Source: Alphaproteobacteria bacterium (GTDB lineage Bacteria > Pseudomonadota > Alphaproteobacteria > Sneathiellales > Sneathiellaceae). From it: 12,634 nucleotides of DNA. The notes under the pieces were generated by a model. The model saw only the letters and a program-made list of their open reading frames with translations. It did not search any database and was not told the DNA's origin. The stretch lies in the NCBI GenBank assembly GCA_006226265.1, contig SBHH01000213.1, positions 1 through 12,634 of the forward strand. The letters are read 5' to 3'. Both the position numbers and the translations under genes were made by a program. The first letter of the stretch is position 1; every line of letters begins with the position of its first letter. Below are positions 5,841 to 12,634 of this stretch, piece by piece.

Positions 5841-7001
5841 ATGGTAGTCAACCTAACCCGCGCCCTTGCAATGAGTGCCCTGTTACTTGTAGCAAGCTGC
5901 TCCTTTGTCGATGAAAAACTTCTGCCGCCCCTAACCGGAGAACAGGCCAAGACGGAAAGCGCGGCAAAGGCGGAAAATGCCGAGAAACAGGCAATGGCCG
6001 GCGCGCAGCAGGCAACGCCGGTGAATGAGCCCGCCGCAAAACCCACAGCCATGATGATGAGCCGCTTTGCCCTGCCGGACGTGACGGATGCCGCAAGCAC
6101 GGGCACCGTTGTCGGCAAGAAAGTGGAGGAGTTGCGCGACCAGCTTCGCAGCCTCCAGTCCAAGATCAACCAGCACAGCGCCGCCTTCGAAAAGCTTGAA
6201 GCCTCGACCACCGAAACCTCGCAGCGCTATCACGGGACGGTTGCCGCCATCAGCACCCGCCTGCAGATCGGCACCACCAAGGGCAACCCAATCCTGGTCA
6301 ACCAGTGGAATGAAGCGCAGAAGGATCTGGAACAGGTCGCAGGTGATGTTTCCTCCATGAACAGCCTGGCGACGGCGGTCGCGAGCGATACGGACGAAAC
6401 GAGCTATCTTCTCGACCAGATCCGTTCCGCCTTCGACTTGAGCGGCGCGATTGAGGAGGATCATCGCCAGCTCACCGTGTTGGAGGATGAGGCAAGCCGC
6501 ACGTCCGTTCTCGTCAACCGGATGATGAGCCAGCTTTCCGGCGATATCAACCGCCAGACCGCCTATGTCGGCGCCGAGCGGACAAATCTCACCAATCTGT
6601 CAAATGCCATTCAGGCGGGCCATTTCCTGAATACAGAGGCCGCCGAAAGCACGATGACCAGCACCGCCAAGACCGCGAGCAACGGCAATGCAGATGACGG
6701 GCGTCAGGCTCTCGTCATCATCCGTTTCGATCGCGACAATGTCGCCTATGAGCAGCCGCTTTATGATGCGGTGAGCCGCGCGCTGCAGGAACGTCCGCAG
6801 GCGAATTTCGACGTCGTCTCCATCGCGCCCCTGAGCAATAACGCGACCACCATGACCGCCAATCAGCAGAAGTCGGTCCGGAATGCCGAACGCGTCCTGA
6901 AGTCCCTCACCGACATGGGCTTGCCGCCGTCACGCGTCAGCCTTGCCTCCACTTCGAACGCAAGTGTCTCCAGCAGCGAGGTGCATATCTACATCCGCTA
7001 A
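5841..7001 (+). CDS. Uncharacterised lipoprotein with helical middle and conserved-looking C-terminal domain
   Basis: This is a 386-residue predicted lipoprotein. Residues 1-20 (MVVNLTRALAMSALLLVASC) form a lipoprotein signal with lipobox LVASC and lipidated Cys20. Residue +2 is Ser, not Asp, so outer-membrane sorting is likely. An Ala/Lys/Glu-rich linker follows (about 35-70). Then comes TGTVVGKKVEELRDQLRSLQ (87-106), which opens a long helical, probably coiled-coil region to about 260. The final domain (about 289-386) alternates strand and helix: LVIIRFDRDNVAYEQPLYDAV, FDVVSIAP, NAERVLKSLTDMGLPPSRVSL, EVHIYIR. Its layout recalls OmpA/Pal peptidoglycan-binding domains, but the usual Asp and Arg ligands are not evident. 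I start at 5841 because it gives the signal peptide; upstream in-frame codons overlap the promoter region. Its Shine-Dalgarno sequence is weak. Function unknown; envelope structure is a guess. Confidence 0.8.
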   Translation: MVVNLTRALAMSALLLVASCSFVDEKLLPPLTGEQAKTESAAKAENAEKQAMAGAQQATPVNEPAAKPTAMMMSRFALPDVTDAASTGTVVGKKVEELRDQLRSLQSKINQHSAAFEKLEASTTETSQRYHGTVAAISTRLQIGTTKGNPILVNQWNEAQKDLEQVAGDVSSMNSLATAVASDTDETSYLLDQIRSAFDLSGAIEEDHRQLTVLEDEASRTSVLVNRMMSQLSGDINRQTAYVGAERTNLTNLSNAIQAGHFLNTEAAESTMTSTAKTASNGNADDGRQALVIIRFDRDNVAYEQPLYDAVSRALQERPQANFDVVSIAPLSNNATTMTANQQKSVRNAERVLKSLTDMGLPPSRVSLASTSNASVSSSEVHIYIR

Positions 7002-7026
7002 ATTTTTAGTCGACCTTATTGCTTCG

Positions 7027-7052
7027 GGCGCTTTTTCAGCGCCTTTTTCTTT
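7027..7052 (+). terminator. Intrinsic terminator after the lipoprotein gene
   Basis: Arms GGCGCT (7027-7032) and AGCGCC (7038-7043) enclose a 5-nt loop and are followed by a T-rich run (7044-7052). It lies 25 nt after the stop codon at 7001 and separates the gene from the peroxiredoxin promoter. Confidence 0.8.
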
Positions 7053-7135
7053 GCCCAACCCGCCTGATTTTAGTTTAAAAGCAATAATTTAGAAACCGAA
7101 AACGCTCCTTTCACCCGCCTCCCTTTCCTCTCTCA

Positions 7136-7165
7136 TTGTCACATTGCTGTCATATTTTCTATAAT
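7136..7165 (+). promoter_or_regulatory. Strong sigma70-like promoter of the peroxiredoxin-glutaredoxin gene
   Basis: TTGTCA (7136-7141) and a perfect TATAAT (7160-7165) are separated by 18 nt. Start of transcription would be near 7172, leaving a leader of about 77 nt. The region downstream to 7206 is very AT-rich and could hold a second overlapping promoter (TTGCAA at 7181-7186 with TATATG at 7204-7209). Confidence 0.65.
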
Positions 7166-7185
7166 AATTCTAAAAATTACTTGCA

Positions 7186-7206
7186 ATATGATGAATGCAG
7201 TCATAT
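7186..7206. repeat. Inverted repeat ATATGA-N9-TCATAT in the peroxiredoxin leader
   Basis: Arms 7186-7191 and 7201-7206 are perfect 6-bp complements with 9 nt between them. The element lies downstream of the best promoter and 43 nt before the start codon, a place where a repressor could act. The arms are AT-rich and short, so chance is possible. It does not match the four-ATAG layout of OxyR sites. Confidence 0.35.
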
Positions 7207-7248
7207 ATGAGATCCGTATCTGAAACACTGACCTATTTGGAGTTATCA

Positions 7249-7998
7249 ATGCTGAAGAATATGGAAGGACAAAACGTCCCGAACGTCACGTTTAAAACCC
7301 GCGAAGGCGACAGCTGGCAGGATGTGACGACCGACGATCTGTTCAAGGGACAGAAAGTCATCGTCTTTGCCCTGCCCGGCGCTTTTACGCCGACCTGTTC
7401 CTCGACGCATCTGCCGCGTTACAACGAACTGGCCCCGGTCTTCAAGACCTCGGGTGTCGATCGCATCATCTGCCTCTCGGTCAATGACACCTTCGTCATG
7501 AACGAATGGAAGAAGGACCAAAAGGCCGAGAACATTACCTTTGTTCCCGATGGCTGCGGCACCTTTACCGAAGGTATGGGCATGCTGGTCGATAAGGAAA
7601 ATCTCGGCTTCGGCAAGCGGTCCTGGCGCTATTCGATGCTGGTCAATGACGGCAAGGTCGAGAAGATGTTCATCGAACCAGAAGTCGAAGGCGATCCGTT
7701 CGAAGTGTCCGATGCGGACACGATGCTGAATTATCTGAACCCGAAAGCCCAGAAGCCGCGGGCGATCACGATCTTCTCGAAACCCGGTTGCGGTCATTGC
7801 GCCCGTGCAAAAAGCGCACTCCGGACTGCCGGTCTCGATTATGAGGAAATCGTCCTTGGCACAGATGCCACCAGCCGGTCTCTTCGGGCTGTCGCCGGCG
7901 CCTTGACAACGCCGCAGGTATTCATCGACGGCGTCAAGATCGGCGGCGCCGATGATCTTGAGAATTATCTTGAGAACCAGCAGGCCGTCGCAGCCTAA
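7249..7998 (+). CDS. Peroxiredoxin 5-glutaredoxin fusion (glutathione-dependent peroxidase)
   Basis: This 249-residue hybrid reduces hydrogen peroxide and alkyl hydroperoxides using glutathione, in the cytoplasm. Residues 1-165 are a Prx5 domain. The peroxidatic cysteine is Cys50 in [16 protein letters not shown], and Arg127 in SWRYSM is the conserved partner Arg. Residues 170-245 are a glutaredoxin domain with active site KPGCGHC (Cys181, Cys184), the cis-Pro segment TTPQVF (220-225) and the glutathione-site GG (232-233). The architecture and length match the Haemophilus influenzae hybrid Prx5, except that the glutaredoxin motif is CGHC where that enzyme has a CPxC type. I start at the ATG at 7249 because GGAG (7239-7242) lies 6 nt upstream and the family N-terminus begins there; the frame is open upstream to 7195. 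No oxyR gene is adjacent. The gene stands alone, with its own promoter and terminators. Confidence 0.93.
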   Translation: MLKNMEGQNVPNVTFKTREGDSWQDVTTDDLFKGQKVIVFALPGAFTPTCSSTHLPRYNELAPVFKTSGVDRIICLSVNDTFVMNEWKKDQKAENITFVPDGCGTFTEGMGMLVDKENLGFGKRSWRYSMLVNDGKVEKMFIEPEVEGDPFEVSDADTMLNYLNPKAQKPRAITIFSKPGCGHCARAKSALRTAGLDYEEIVLGTDATSRSLRAVAGALTTPQVFIDGVKIGGADDLENYLENQQAVAA

Positions 7999-8014
7999 GG
8001 CTTAATTACATCGT

Positions 8015-8042
8015 GAAGGAGGTCAGTTCAGAGGCCTCCTTC
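8015..8042. terminator. Hairpin downstream of the peroxiredoxin gene
   Basis: GAAGGAGG (8015-8022) and CCTCCTTC (8035-8042) form a perfect 8-bp stem with a 12-nt loop. No T-run follows, so it may protect the 3' end or assist the stronger terminator that begins 5 nt later. Its left arm is also Shine-Dalgarno-like, but no reading frame follows it. Confidence 0.5.
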
Positions 8043-8046
8043 ATAA

Positions 8047-8081
8047 AAGAAACCCGCCGAACTCCCCCCGGCGGGTTTCTT
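8047..8081. terminator. Bidirectional terminator between the peroxiredoxin and substrate-binding protein genes
   Basis: A perfect 13-bp inverted repeat (arms 8047-8059 and 8069-8081) has core ACCCGCCG/CGGCGGGT and a 9-nt C-rich loop. Each arm has AAGAAA or TTTCTT at its outer end, giving short U-rich tails in both directions. The two flanking genes converge on it. Confidence 0.8.
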
Positions 8082-8118
8082 GCCGTTTACACGGTTTTTA
8101 AATTGCGGTCAGAAGCGG

Positions 8119-9597
8119 TCAGTTACTCCAGGACATGCGGGCGACGTCGGTCGCAAACAGCGGCAGGTCTTTCCAGACACCGGTGAGGCCCTTGCGCACA
8201 ACAATGATCCGCGGCAGTTCGAACAGATAGCCGTTGACCGCATCATCGGCCAGAATTTTCTGGGCCTCTTTCAGCAGCTTGGAGCGATCTTCCATCGAGA
8301 CGGCGGAATCGGCCCTGGCCATGATCTCGTTGAACTTCGGATTATCATAATTGAAGTAATAGCCTTTGCGGGCATAAATGCCGATGTCCATCGGTTCCAC
8401 ATGGGAGACGATGGAGAGATCATAGTTCTTTTTCTTGTAAACCTGATCGAGCCACTGGGCCCAGTCGACATTGATGATCTTGATCTTGAAACCTGCTTTT
8501 TCAAGCTGGGAGGCAACAATCTGACCGCCCTTGCGCGCATAGTCTTCGACCGGCGGCAGTTTCAGGGTCAGTTCAAGACCGTTCGGATAGCCCGCTTCCT
8601 TCAGCAGTTCCTTGGATTTTGCCGGATCGTAGGGGTAGGTGCCCGTCAGATCGACATAGTCCGGATCCTGCGGCGAGAAATGGGAGCCGATCGGTGTGCC
8701 GTAGCCATACATCGCACCGTCGATGATTTCCTTGCGGTTAATCGCATGGGCAATCGCCTGACGGACTTTCAGCTTGGACAAGGGCTCGCGCGCATTGTTC
8801 GTGCTGAGGATCGTTTCGCCGTTCGTATTACCAACGAGAATGTTGAAATCGCCTTTCAGCGCATCGCTCGACAGCATTTCGTTCGGAACGTCGGCGGCAT
8901 CCACATCACCGGCCAAGAGACCGGCAAAACGGGCTGTCCCGTCACCGATAAAGCGGAAGGTCACCTTCTTGATCGCAATGTCCTTCTTGTCCCGATAGGT
9001 GTCGGCGAGGCTGAGCTTCAGGCTGTCGCCCTTTGTCCAGCTGTCGAACTTGTAGGGGCCCGTGCCGACCGGATCGGTCGCATTGGTCTTGTCGGATTTC
9101 GGATCGACGATCACAGCCGTAGCTTCGCCCAGCTGCGCCAGAAGCTGCGGGTTCGGTTCTTTCAGTTTGATCACGACAGTGCTGGCGTCCGGTGTCTCGA
9201 TGCTTTCCATGTTGGTGAAGCGTTCTTTGCGCTTAACCTGACTGTCCGGTGCGGCGTTCGCCTCAAACGTATATTTCACGTCCGAGCTATCGAAATCGGA
9301 ACCGTCCTGGAATTTCACGCCTTTTTTCAGTTTGAAGGTATAGGTCTTGCCATCGTCGCTGACGGTCCAGCTGTCGGCCAGGAGCGGATTGATCGAGCTG
9401 TCCTCCCCGATCCGGGTCAGCCCCTCATAGATATTGTAAAGCGTGGTCAGTGAAATGGCCGCCGCAGCCCCGGTCCGGGGGTCCAGCCCCGGCGGCTCCA
9501 GCCGGACGGCGATCGTTACGCTATCACGGGCCGCATGCGCCGCAAGCGGTGACAACACCGCACTGGCAACGGCAGCGGCCAGAATAAATTTCTTCAT
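8119..9597 (-). CDS. ABC transporter substrate-binding protein, family 5 (peptide/nickel type)
   Basis: This 492-residue periplasmic solute receptor belongs to the DppA/OppA family (SBP_bac_5). A Sec signal peptide (MKKFILAAAVASAVLSPLAAHA) has probable cleavage near residue 22. There is no lipobox Cys, so the protein is soluble. Family features are LEPPGLDPRTG, LYNIYEGLTRIGEDSSINPLLADSW, YTFKLKKGVKFQDGSDFDSSDVKYTFE, DPVGTGPYKF, LSKLKVRQAIAHAINRKEII and the YPYDPAKSKELLKEAGYPNG segment. The ATG at 9597 is preferred over the TTG at 9600 because GGGAGAGAG is suitably spaced upstream. The gene begins 11 nt after the P1-peptidase stop, so the two are likely co-transcribed. No permease or ATPase genes are in the window, so it must share a transporter encoded elsewhere. 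The ligand is not readable; a peptide is the default for the family. Confidence 0.92.
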   Translation of the reverse strand: MKKFILAAAVASAVLSPLAAHAARDSVTIAVRLEPPGLDPRTGAAAAISLTTLYNIYEGLTRIGEDSSINPLLADSWTVSDDGKTYTFKLKKGVKFQDGSDFDSSDVKYTFEANAAPDSQVKRKERFTNMESIETPDASTVVIKLKEPNPQLLAQLGEATAVIVDPKSDKTNATDPVGTGPYKFDSWTKGDSLKLSLADTYRDKKDIAIKKVTFRFIGDGTARFAGLLAGDVDAADVPNEMLSSDALKGDFNILVGNTNGETILSTNNAREPLSKLKVRQAIAHAINRKEIIDGAMYGYGTPIGSHFSPQDPDYVDLTGTYPYDPAKSKELLKEAGYPNGLELTLKLPPVEDYARKGGQIVASQLEKAGFKIKIINVDWAQWLDQVYKKKNYDLSIVSHVEPMDIGIYARKGYYFNYDNPKFNEIMARADSAVSMEDRSKLLKEAQKILADDAVNGYLFELPRIIVVRKGLTGVWKDLPLFATDVARMSWSN

Positions 9598-9608
9598 CAA
9601 CTCTCTCC

Positions 9609-10616
9609 CTATTGCAAGTCCTTCGAATATTCGGACTGATACCCTCTCATACCGCCTAAACTTTCCGCGTTATAGACGGCCCGGGCAATGGCGCGGGCCA
9701 TACAGTCAGCCGCCATTGCCCCGATTTTTGCGATGCCGAGCGGTCTCGGCCCCATCAACTCTTTCTTTTCAGTCGATAATGTAAAAATACTATCTCCGTC
9801 CATCGGGGTATGTACAGGCCTAATTGCACGGGCAAAACCGTCATGCGCCATGATCGAGATGCGCCGCGCCTCGGCCTTTGTGAGGGTGATATTCGTCGCC
9901 ACAACACCAATGGTAGTATTCTCCGCAAGACGCGATTCCTTCGGAAGCCCAAGCGGAATGTCTTCTTCAAGTTTTGGCGCGCCAAGGCCGCCAAATTCGC
10001 CGTTTTGCTCCAGCGCCCAGGCCCAGAAATACCCCGTCCCCGGGATCAGCACACTGCCAACGGGATTGGCGGCCACAATGGCGCCGACCTGCAGGCCGTC
10101 GTCCGTAACGACGGAGGCACTACCGAGCCCGCCTTTAATGACCCCGGCGCGCGCGCCATATCCCGCGCCGACATTGCCGAGCGGGAAGTCATGGGTGAGA
10201 TTCTCCGTCGCGTGGATGCCGAGATCGCGATAGGGCGGCATGTCGCCCCAGTCTTTATCCCCGTCATTAATGAGGTCGAACAGGATGGCGGAGGGCACGA
10301 TGGGCACAGTCAGCCCGTGAACCGCAAAGCCCCGCTTTTGCCGGGCGAGCGCAATGATGGCACCGGACGCCGCCTCCAGCCCGAAGACGGAGCCACCACT
10401 CAGGACAACGGCATCGATCCGCTCCACCAGGCAATCGGGATTGAGGGCCTCCGTCTCCCGCGTGCCGGGCCCGCCGCCCCGCACATCGACAGCGGCCACC
10501 GCCGGATTGTCGGGGACAATCGCCGTCACGCCGGTGATCACCTTCGTATCATGGGCGTTGCCGATACGGATCCCGTCCACGTCTGTAATGAGGTTTCGTT
10601 TGCCTGGTTTCATCAT
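9609..10616 (-). CDS. P1-family peptidase (DmpA/NylC-type, Ntn-hydrolase-like aminopeptidase)
   Basis: This 335-residue protein matches the P1/S58 family: aminopeptidases, beta-peptidyl aminopeptidases and nylon-oligomer hydrolases made as precursors that cut themselves. Visible are ITDVDGIRIGNAHD (10-23), VDVRGGGPGTRETEAL (43-58), VLSGGSVFGLEAASG (71-85), GNVGAGYGARAG (147-158), KGGLGSAS, VGAIVAANPVGSV and ENTTIGVVATNITLTKAEA (232-250). By analogy with NylC, the scissile bond is Asn233-Thr234, which would free Thr234 as nucleophile and give chains of about 233 and 102 residues. No signal peptide is seen, so it should be cytoplasmic. The start is ATG-ATG at 10616/10613 without a strong Shine-Dalgarno sequence. 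It heads a two-gene unit with the peptide-type binding protein and is divergent from ggt, which suggests a role in breaking down imported peptides. The real substrate may be a beta-peptide, an amide or another compound. Confidence 0.88.
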   Translation of the reverse strand: MMKPGKRNLITDVDGIRIGNAHDTKVITGVTAIVPDNPAVAAVDVRGGGPGTRETEALNPDCLVERIDAVVLSGGSVFGLEAASGAIIALARQKRGFAVHGLTVPIVPSAILFDLINDGDKDWGDMPPYRDLGIHATENLTHDFPLGNVGAGYGARAGVIKGGLGSASVVTDDGLQVGAIVAANPVGSVLIPGTGYFWAWALEQNGEFGGLGAPKLEEDIPLGLPKESRLAENTTIGVVATNITLTKAEARRISIMAHDGFARAIRPVHTPMDGDSIFTLSTEKKELMGPRPLGIAKIGAMAADCMARAIARAVYNAESLGGMRGYQSEYSKDLQ

Positions 10617-10646
10617 CTTATAAAAACTTTTCTTTTATTTGAAGGG

Positions 10647-10675
10647 AGGTTAGCCTTGGCTCTCGCGGCGGTCAA
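10647..10675 (-). promoter_or_regulatory. Candidate promoter of the P1-peptidase / binding-protein unit
   Basis: On the minus strand TTGACC (10675-10670) and TAACCT (10652-10647) are separated by 17 nt. The -35 box is close to consensus, the -10 box only fair. It would give an AT-rich leader of roughly 25-30 nt. The 103-nt region is shared with ggt, for which I see no convincing plus-strand box pair. Confidence 0.45.
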
Positions 10676-10719
10676 TAATTCTTCACCACCGCAAAAGACG
10701 CCCTAAGAAGGACCCACCC

Positions 10720-12435
10720 ATGCGCTCATCATTCCGCCTCCGTCTTTTGGCTCTTGCCCTGTTGACCGGCCTGACGCCGCTTTTCCTTTTCGCAGGCATG
10801 GCGGGTGCCGCGCCCGCAAAGGGGCAGTTCATGATCTCCGCCGCCAATCCTCTGGCGGCGAAGGCAGGACGCGATATTCTGGAGAAAGGCGGCAGCGCGA
10901 TCGACGCGGCGATTGCAACGCAAATGGTCCTGACGCTGGTAGAGCCGCAATCCTCCGGCATCGGGGGCGGCGCCTTCCTCCTCTATTTCGATCAGGCGAA
11001 GAAAAAGCTGCAAACCTATGACGGGCGGGAAAAGGCCCCCGCCGCCGTCACCGAGGATCATTTCCTCCATCACGACGGCAGCCCGAAGAAATTCTATGAG
11101 GCCGTGGTCGGCGGCGGCGCGGTCGGCGTGCCGGGCGTTGTCGCCATGATGTATCTCGCCCATCAGGATCACGGCATCCTGCCCTGGAAAGACTTGTTCA
11201 CCCCGGCCATCAAGCTTGCGTGGGACGGATTTCCAATCTCTGAACGGCTCTTCTTCCTGCTGGATCGCGACAAATATCTGAAAACGAAGAAAGCCGCCGC
11301 CGCCTATTTTTACGAAGCGGATGGCCGCGCGAAGCCGGTCGGCACGATCCTCAAAAACCCGGAGCTCGCCGAAACGCTTACCCGCATCGCGAACGAAGGC
11401 CCCGCCGCCTTTTATGAAGGCAACATCGCCCGCGATATCGTGGCAACCGTGACGGCGGATGAGACGAACCCCGGCCTGATGGGCCTCGCGGATTTAAAGA
11501 ACTACAGCGCGCTGCGCCGCGATCCGGTCTGCGCCGGTTATCGAGGTAATGAGGTTTGCGGCATGGGACCGCCAACTTCGGGCGGAATTACCTTGCTTCA
11601 GATTTTGAAAATCCTGGAAACGAAGGATCTTGGCGCCCTGGCGCCGTTCGCCCCTGAAACCATCCACCTGGTGGCGGAGGCCAGCGCCCTCGCCTTCGCC
11701 GATCGCAGCAAATATCTCGGCGATGCGGATTTTGTCGAAATTCCGGTAAAAGCGATGCTGGATGCGGGATATCTGAAGACCCGCGCGAATCTGATCCCTG
11801 CGGATAAGACAGCCATTCCTTACGAGCCCGGCACACCGGCCGAGAAGCAGGGCGCGCTCGGCCTTGACGACGCGGTCGAGCTTCCCTGTACCAGCCATTT
11901 CAGCATCATTGATAAAAACGGCGATGCGGTTTCCATGACAACGTCGGTCGAGAATGTCTTCGGCTCCCGCCTCATGACCCATGGCTTTATCCTGAATAAT
12001 CAGCTGACCGATTTTTCCTTCACCCCGCGGACAGAAGAAGGGCCAGTCGCCAACCGCATCGAACCGAACAAGCGGCCCCGAAGCTCCATGTCGCCGACCA
12101 TGGCCTTCGATGGCGAAGGCAACCTCAAGCTCGTTCTAGGATCGCCGGGCGGCAGCCGGATCATCGGCTATGTATTGGAACCGCTCCTCGGGGTGCTCGA
12201 CTGGGGCATGAGTATGCAGACGGCAATCAATATGCCCCATTATGTCGACCGGAACAGCACCCTCGATCTTGAAAAGGGAACGGTGCTTGAAAGCCGGAAA
12301 GACGCACTGGAAGCCATGGGATACAAGGTGAGCGTCCGCACGCTTAACAGCGGCCTGCATGGCATTCTGATGACGAAGGACGGCTATGACGGCGGGGCGG
12401 ACCCCCGCCGCGAAGGAATTGTTTTGAACAAATAG
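10720..12435 (+). CDS. ggt: Gamma-glutamyltransferase precursor
   Basis: This 571-residue periplasmic enzyme would hydrolyse or transfer the gamma-glutamyl group of glutathione and related compounds. A signal peptide covers about residues 1-30, ending near AGMAGA. It is followed by the GGT core: SAANPLAAKAGRDILEKGGSAIDAAIA, SSGIGGGAFLLYFD (78-91), and YDGREKAP, where Arg103 should bind the substrate carboxylate. Self-cleavage before Thr391 (in LPCTSHFSI) would give large and small subunits; Thr391 then acts as nucleophile. Later motifs are SMTTSVE, NKRPRSSMSPT and GSPGGSRII (oxyanion glycines). The loop after NNQLTDFSF is about five residues shorter than the E. coli lid loop by eye. AAGGA lies 7 nt before the ATG. 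Its divergence from a P1 peptidase and a peptide-type binding protein supports a role in using gamma-glutamyl peptides. Confidence 0.94.
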   Translation: MRSSFRLRLLALALLTGLTPLFLFAGMAGAAPAKGQFMISAANPLAAKAGRDILEKGGSAIDAAIATQMVLTLVEPQSSGIGGGAFLLYFDQAKKKLQTYDGREKAPAAVTEDHFLHHDGSPKKFYEAVVGGGAVGVPGVVAMMYLAHQDHGILPWKDLFTPAIKLAWDGFPISERLFFLLDRDKYLKTKKAAAAYFYEADGRAKPVGTILKNPELAETLTRIANEGPAAFYEGNIARDIVATVTADETNPGLMGLADLKNYSALRRDPVCAGYRGNEVCGMGPPTSGGITLLQILKILETKDLGALAPFAPETIHLVAEASALAFADRSKYLGDADFVEIPVKAMLDAGYLKTRANLIPADKTAIPYEPGTPAEKQGALGLDDAVELPCTSHFSIIDKNGDAVSMTTSVENVFGSRLMTHGFILNNQLTDFSFTPRTEEGPVANRIEPNKRPRSSMSPTMAFDGEGNLKLVLGSPGGSRIIGYVLEPLLGVLDWGMSMQTAINMPHYVDRNSTLDLEKGTVLESRKDALEAMGYKVSVRTLNSGLHGILMTKDGYDGGADPRREGIVLNK

Positions 12436-12436
12436 C

Positions 12437-12634
12437 TCAGTCTTCCGGCTTTTGCACAACGATGAAGAGGCGGGAGAAGGGATAAAGCGTCGATCCGTCA
12501 CGGCGCTCCGGGTAGGCCTCAACCAGCCGCTCGGCATATTCCGCCTCGAACTCCGCAACCTCATCCTTGTCAAGTACTTGCAGGAACGGGCGAAGCGCAC
12601 TTCCCCGCGTCCATTCCAGCACAGCATCCTTGCC
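12437..12634 (-). CDS. tam: Probable trans-aconitate 2-methyltransferase, C-terminal part
   Basis: Sixty-five codons are visible. The frame is open to the window edge and begins with GKDAVLEWTRGSALRPFL. The stretch EWTRGSALRPFL, the middle EFEAEYAERLVEAYP and the end LYPFSRLFIVV are typical of the C-terminus of Tam, a SAM-dependent methyltransferase that esterifies trans-aconitate, an inhibitor formed spontaneously from cis-aconitate. The Rossmann SAM-binding part lies outside the window, so the call rests on the C-terminal pattern alone. The gene is convergent with ggt with one base between the stop codons, and no terminator is seen between them. Confidence 0.7.
   Translation of the reverse strand, partial: GKDAVLEWTRGSALRPFLQVLDKDEVAEFEAEYAERLVEAYPERRDGSTLYPFSRLFIVVQKPED

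Noticed and set aside
7185..7206. OxyR or Fur binding site upstream of the peroxiredoxin gene
   Set aside because: The short inverted repeat does not have the four-box OxyR spacing or a 19-bp Fur-box match, so I record only an inverted repeat.
8080..9453. A 457-codon open frame on the plus strand
   Set aside because: It is antisense to the substrate-binding protein gene and begins inside the bidirectional terminator. No ribosome site or recognisable motif supports it.
9810..10706. A 298-codon plus-strand frame over the P1 peptidase and the ggt promoter region
   Set aside because: It is antisense to a well-supported peptidase and crosses the divergent promoter region. Its sequence shows no family signature.
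12437..12634. Functional link between the tam-like gene and the possible itaconate cluster through aconitate
   Set aside because: Itaconate and trans-aconitate both derive from cis-aconitate, but the genes are over 7 kb apart in separate units, so the link is only chemical.

Overview
This window looks like a chromosomal segment of an alphaproteobacterium. It is moderately GC-rich, its coding is dense, and the protein types (a Prx5-glutaredoxin fusion, a P1-family peptidase, CaiB/MaoC/CitE acyl-CoA genes) fit a Rhodospirillales/Sneathiellales-like organism. That placement is an impression from protein style, not a measured result. I see no insertion sequence, phage gene, CRISPR array or rRNA.

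Left third (1-4863). The 3' end of a short-chain dehydrogenase gene (+) meets a bidirectional terminator. Facing it is a five-gene minus-strand cluster, in transcription order: an IclR-type regulator, an acyl-CoA dehydrogenase, a family III (CaiB/BaiF) CoA-transferase, a MaoC-type hydratase and a CitE-type lyase. The last two overlap by 4 bp (ATGA), and the dehydrogenase and transferase genes are 12 bp apart. Together they encode a plausible route: activate a C5 branched dicarboxylate with CoA, hydrate the unsaturated CoA ester, and cleave it to acetyl-CoA plus a 2-oxo acid. This is the logic of itaconate, mesaconate or methylsuccinate catabolism. The IclR gene appears to have a promoter that places transcription start at its ATG, so its mRNA may be leaderless.

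Middle (5018-8081). This part holds a YaiI/YqxD-family (DUF188) gene with a TTG start, a minus-strand tRNA-Arg(ACG), an uncharacterised 386-residue lipoprotein, and a glutathione-type peroxiredoxin-glutaredoxin fusion with a strong sigma70-like promoter. The lipoprotein and peroxiredoxin genes each have a clear intrinsic terminator.

Right third (8119-12634). A peptide-type ABC substrate-binding protein without permease genes lies 11 bp downstream of a P1-family (DmpA/NylC-type) self-processing peptidase, both on the minus strand. A secreted gamma-glutamyltransferase (ggt, +) is divergent from them across a 103-bp promoter region. This reads as a module for using peptides or gamma-glutamyl compounds. 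ggt converges, with a single base between the stop codons, on the 3' end of a probable trans-aconitate methyltransferase gene that runs off the window.
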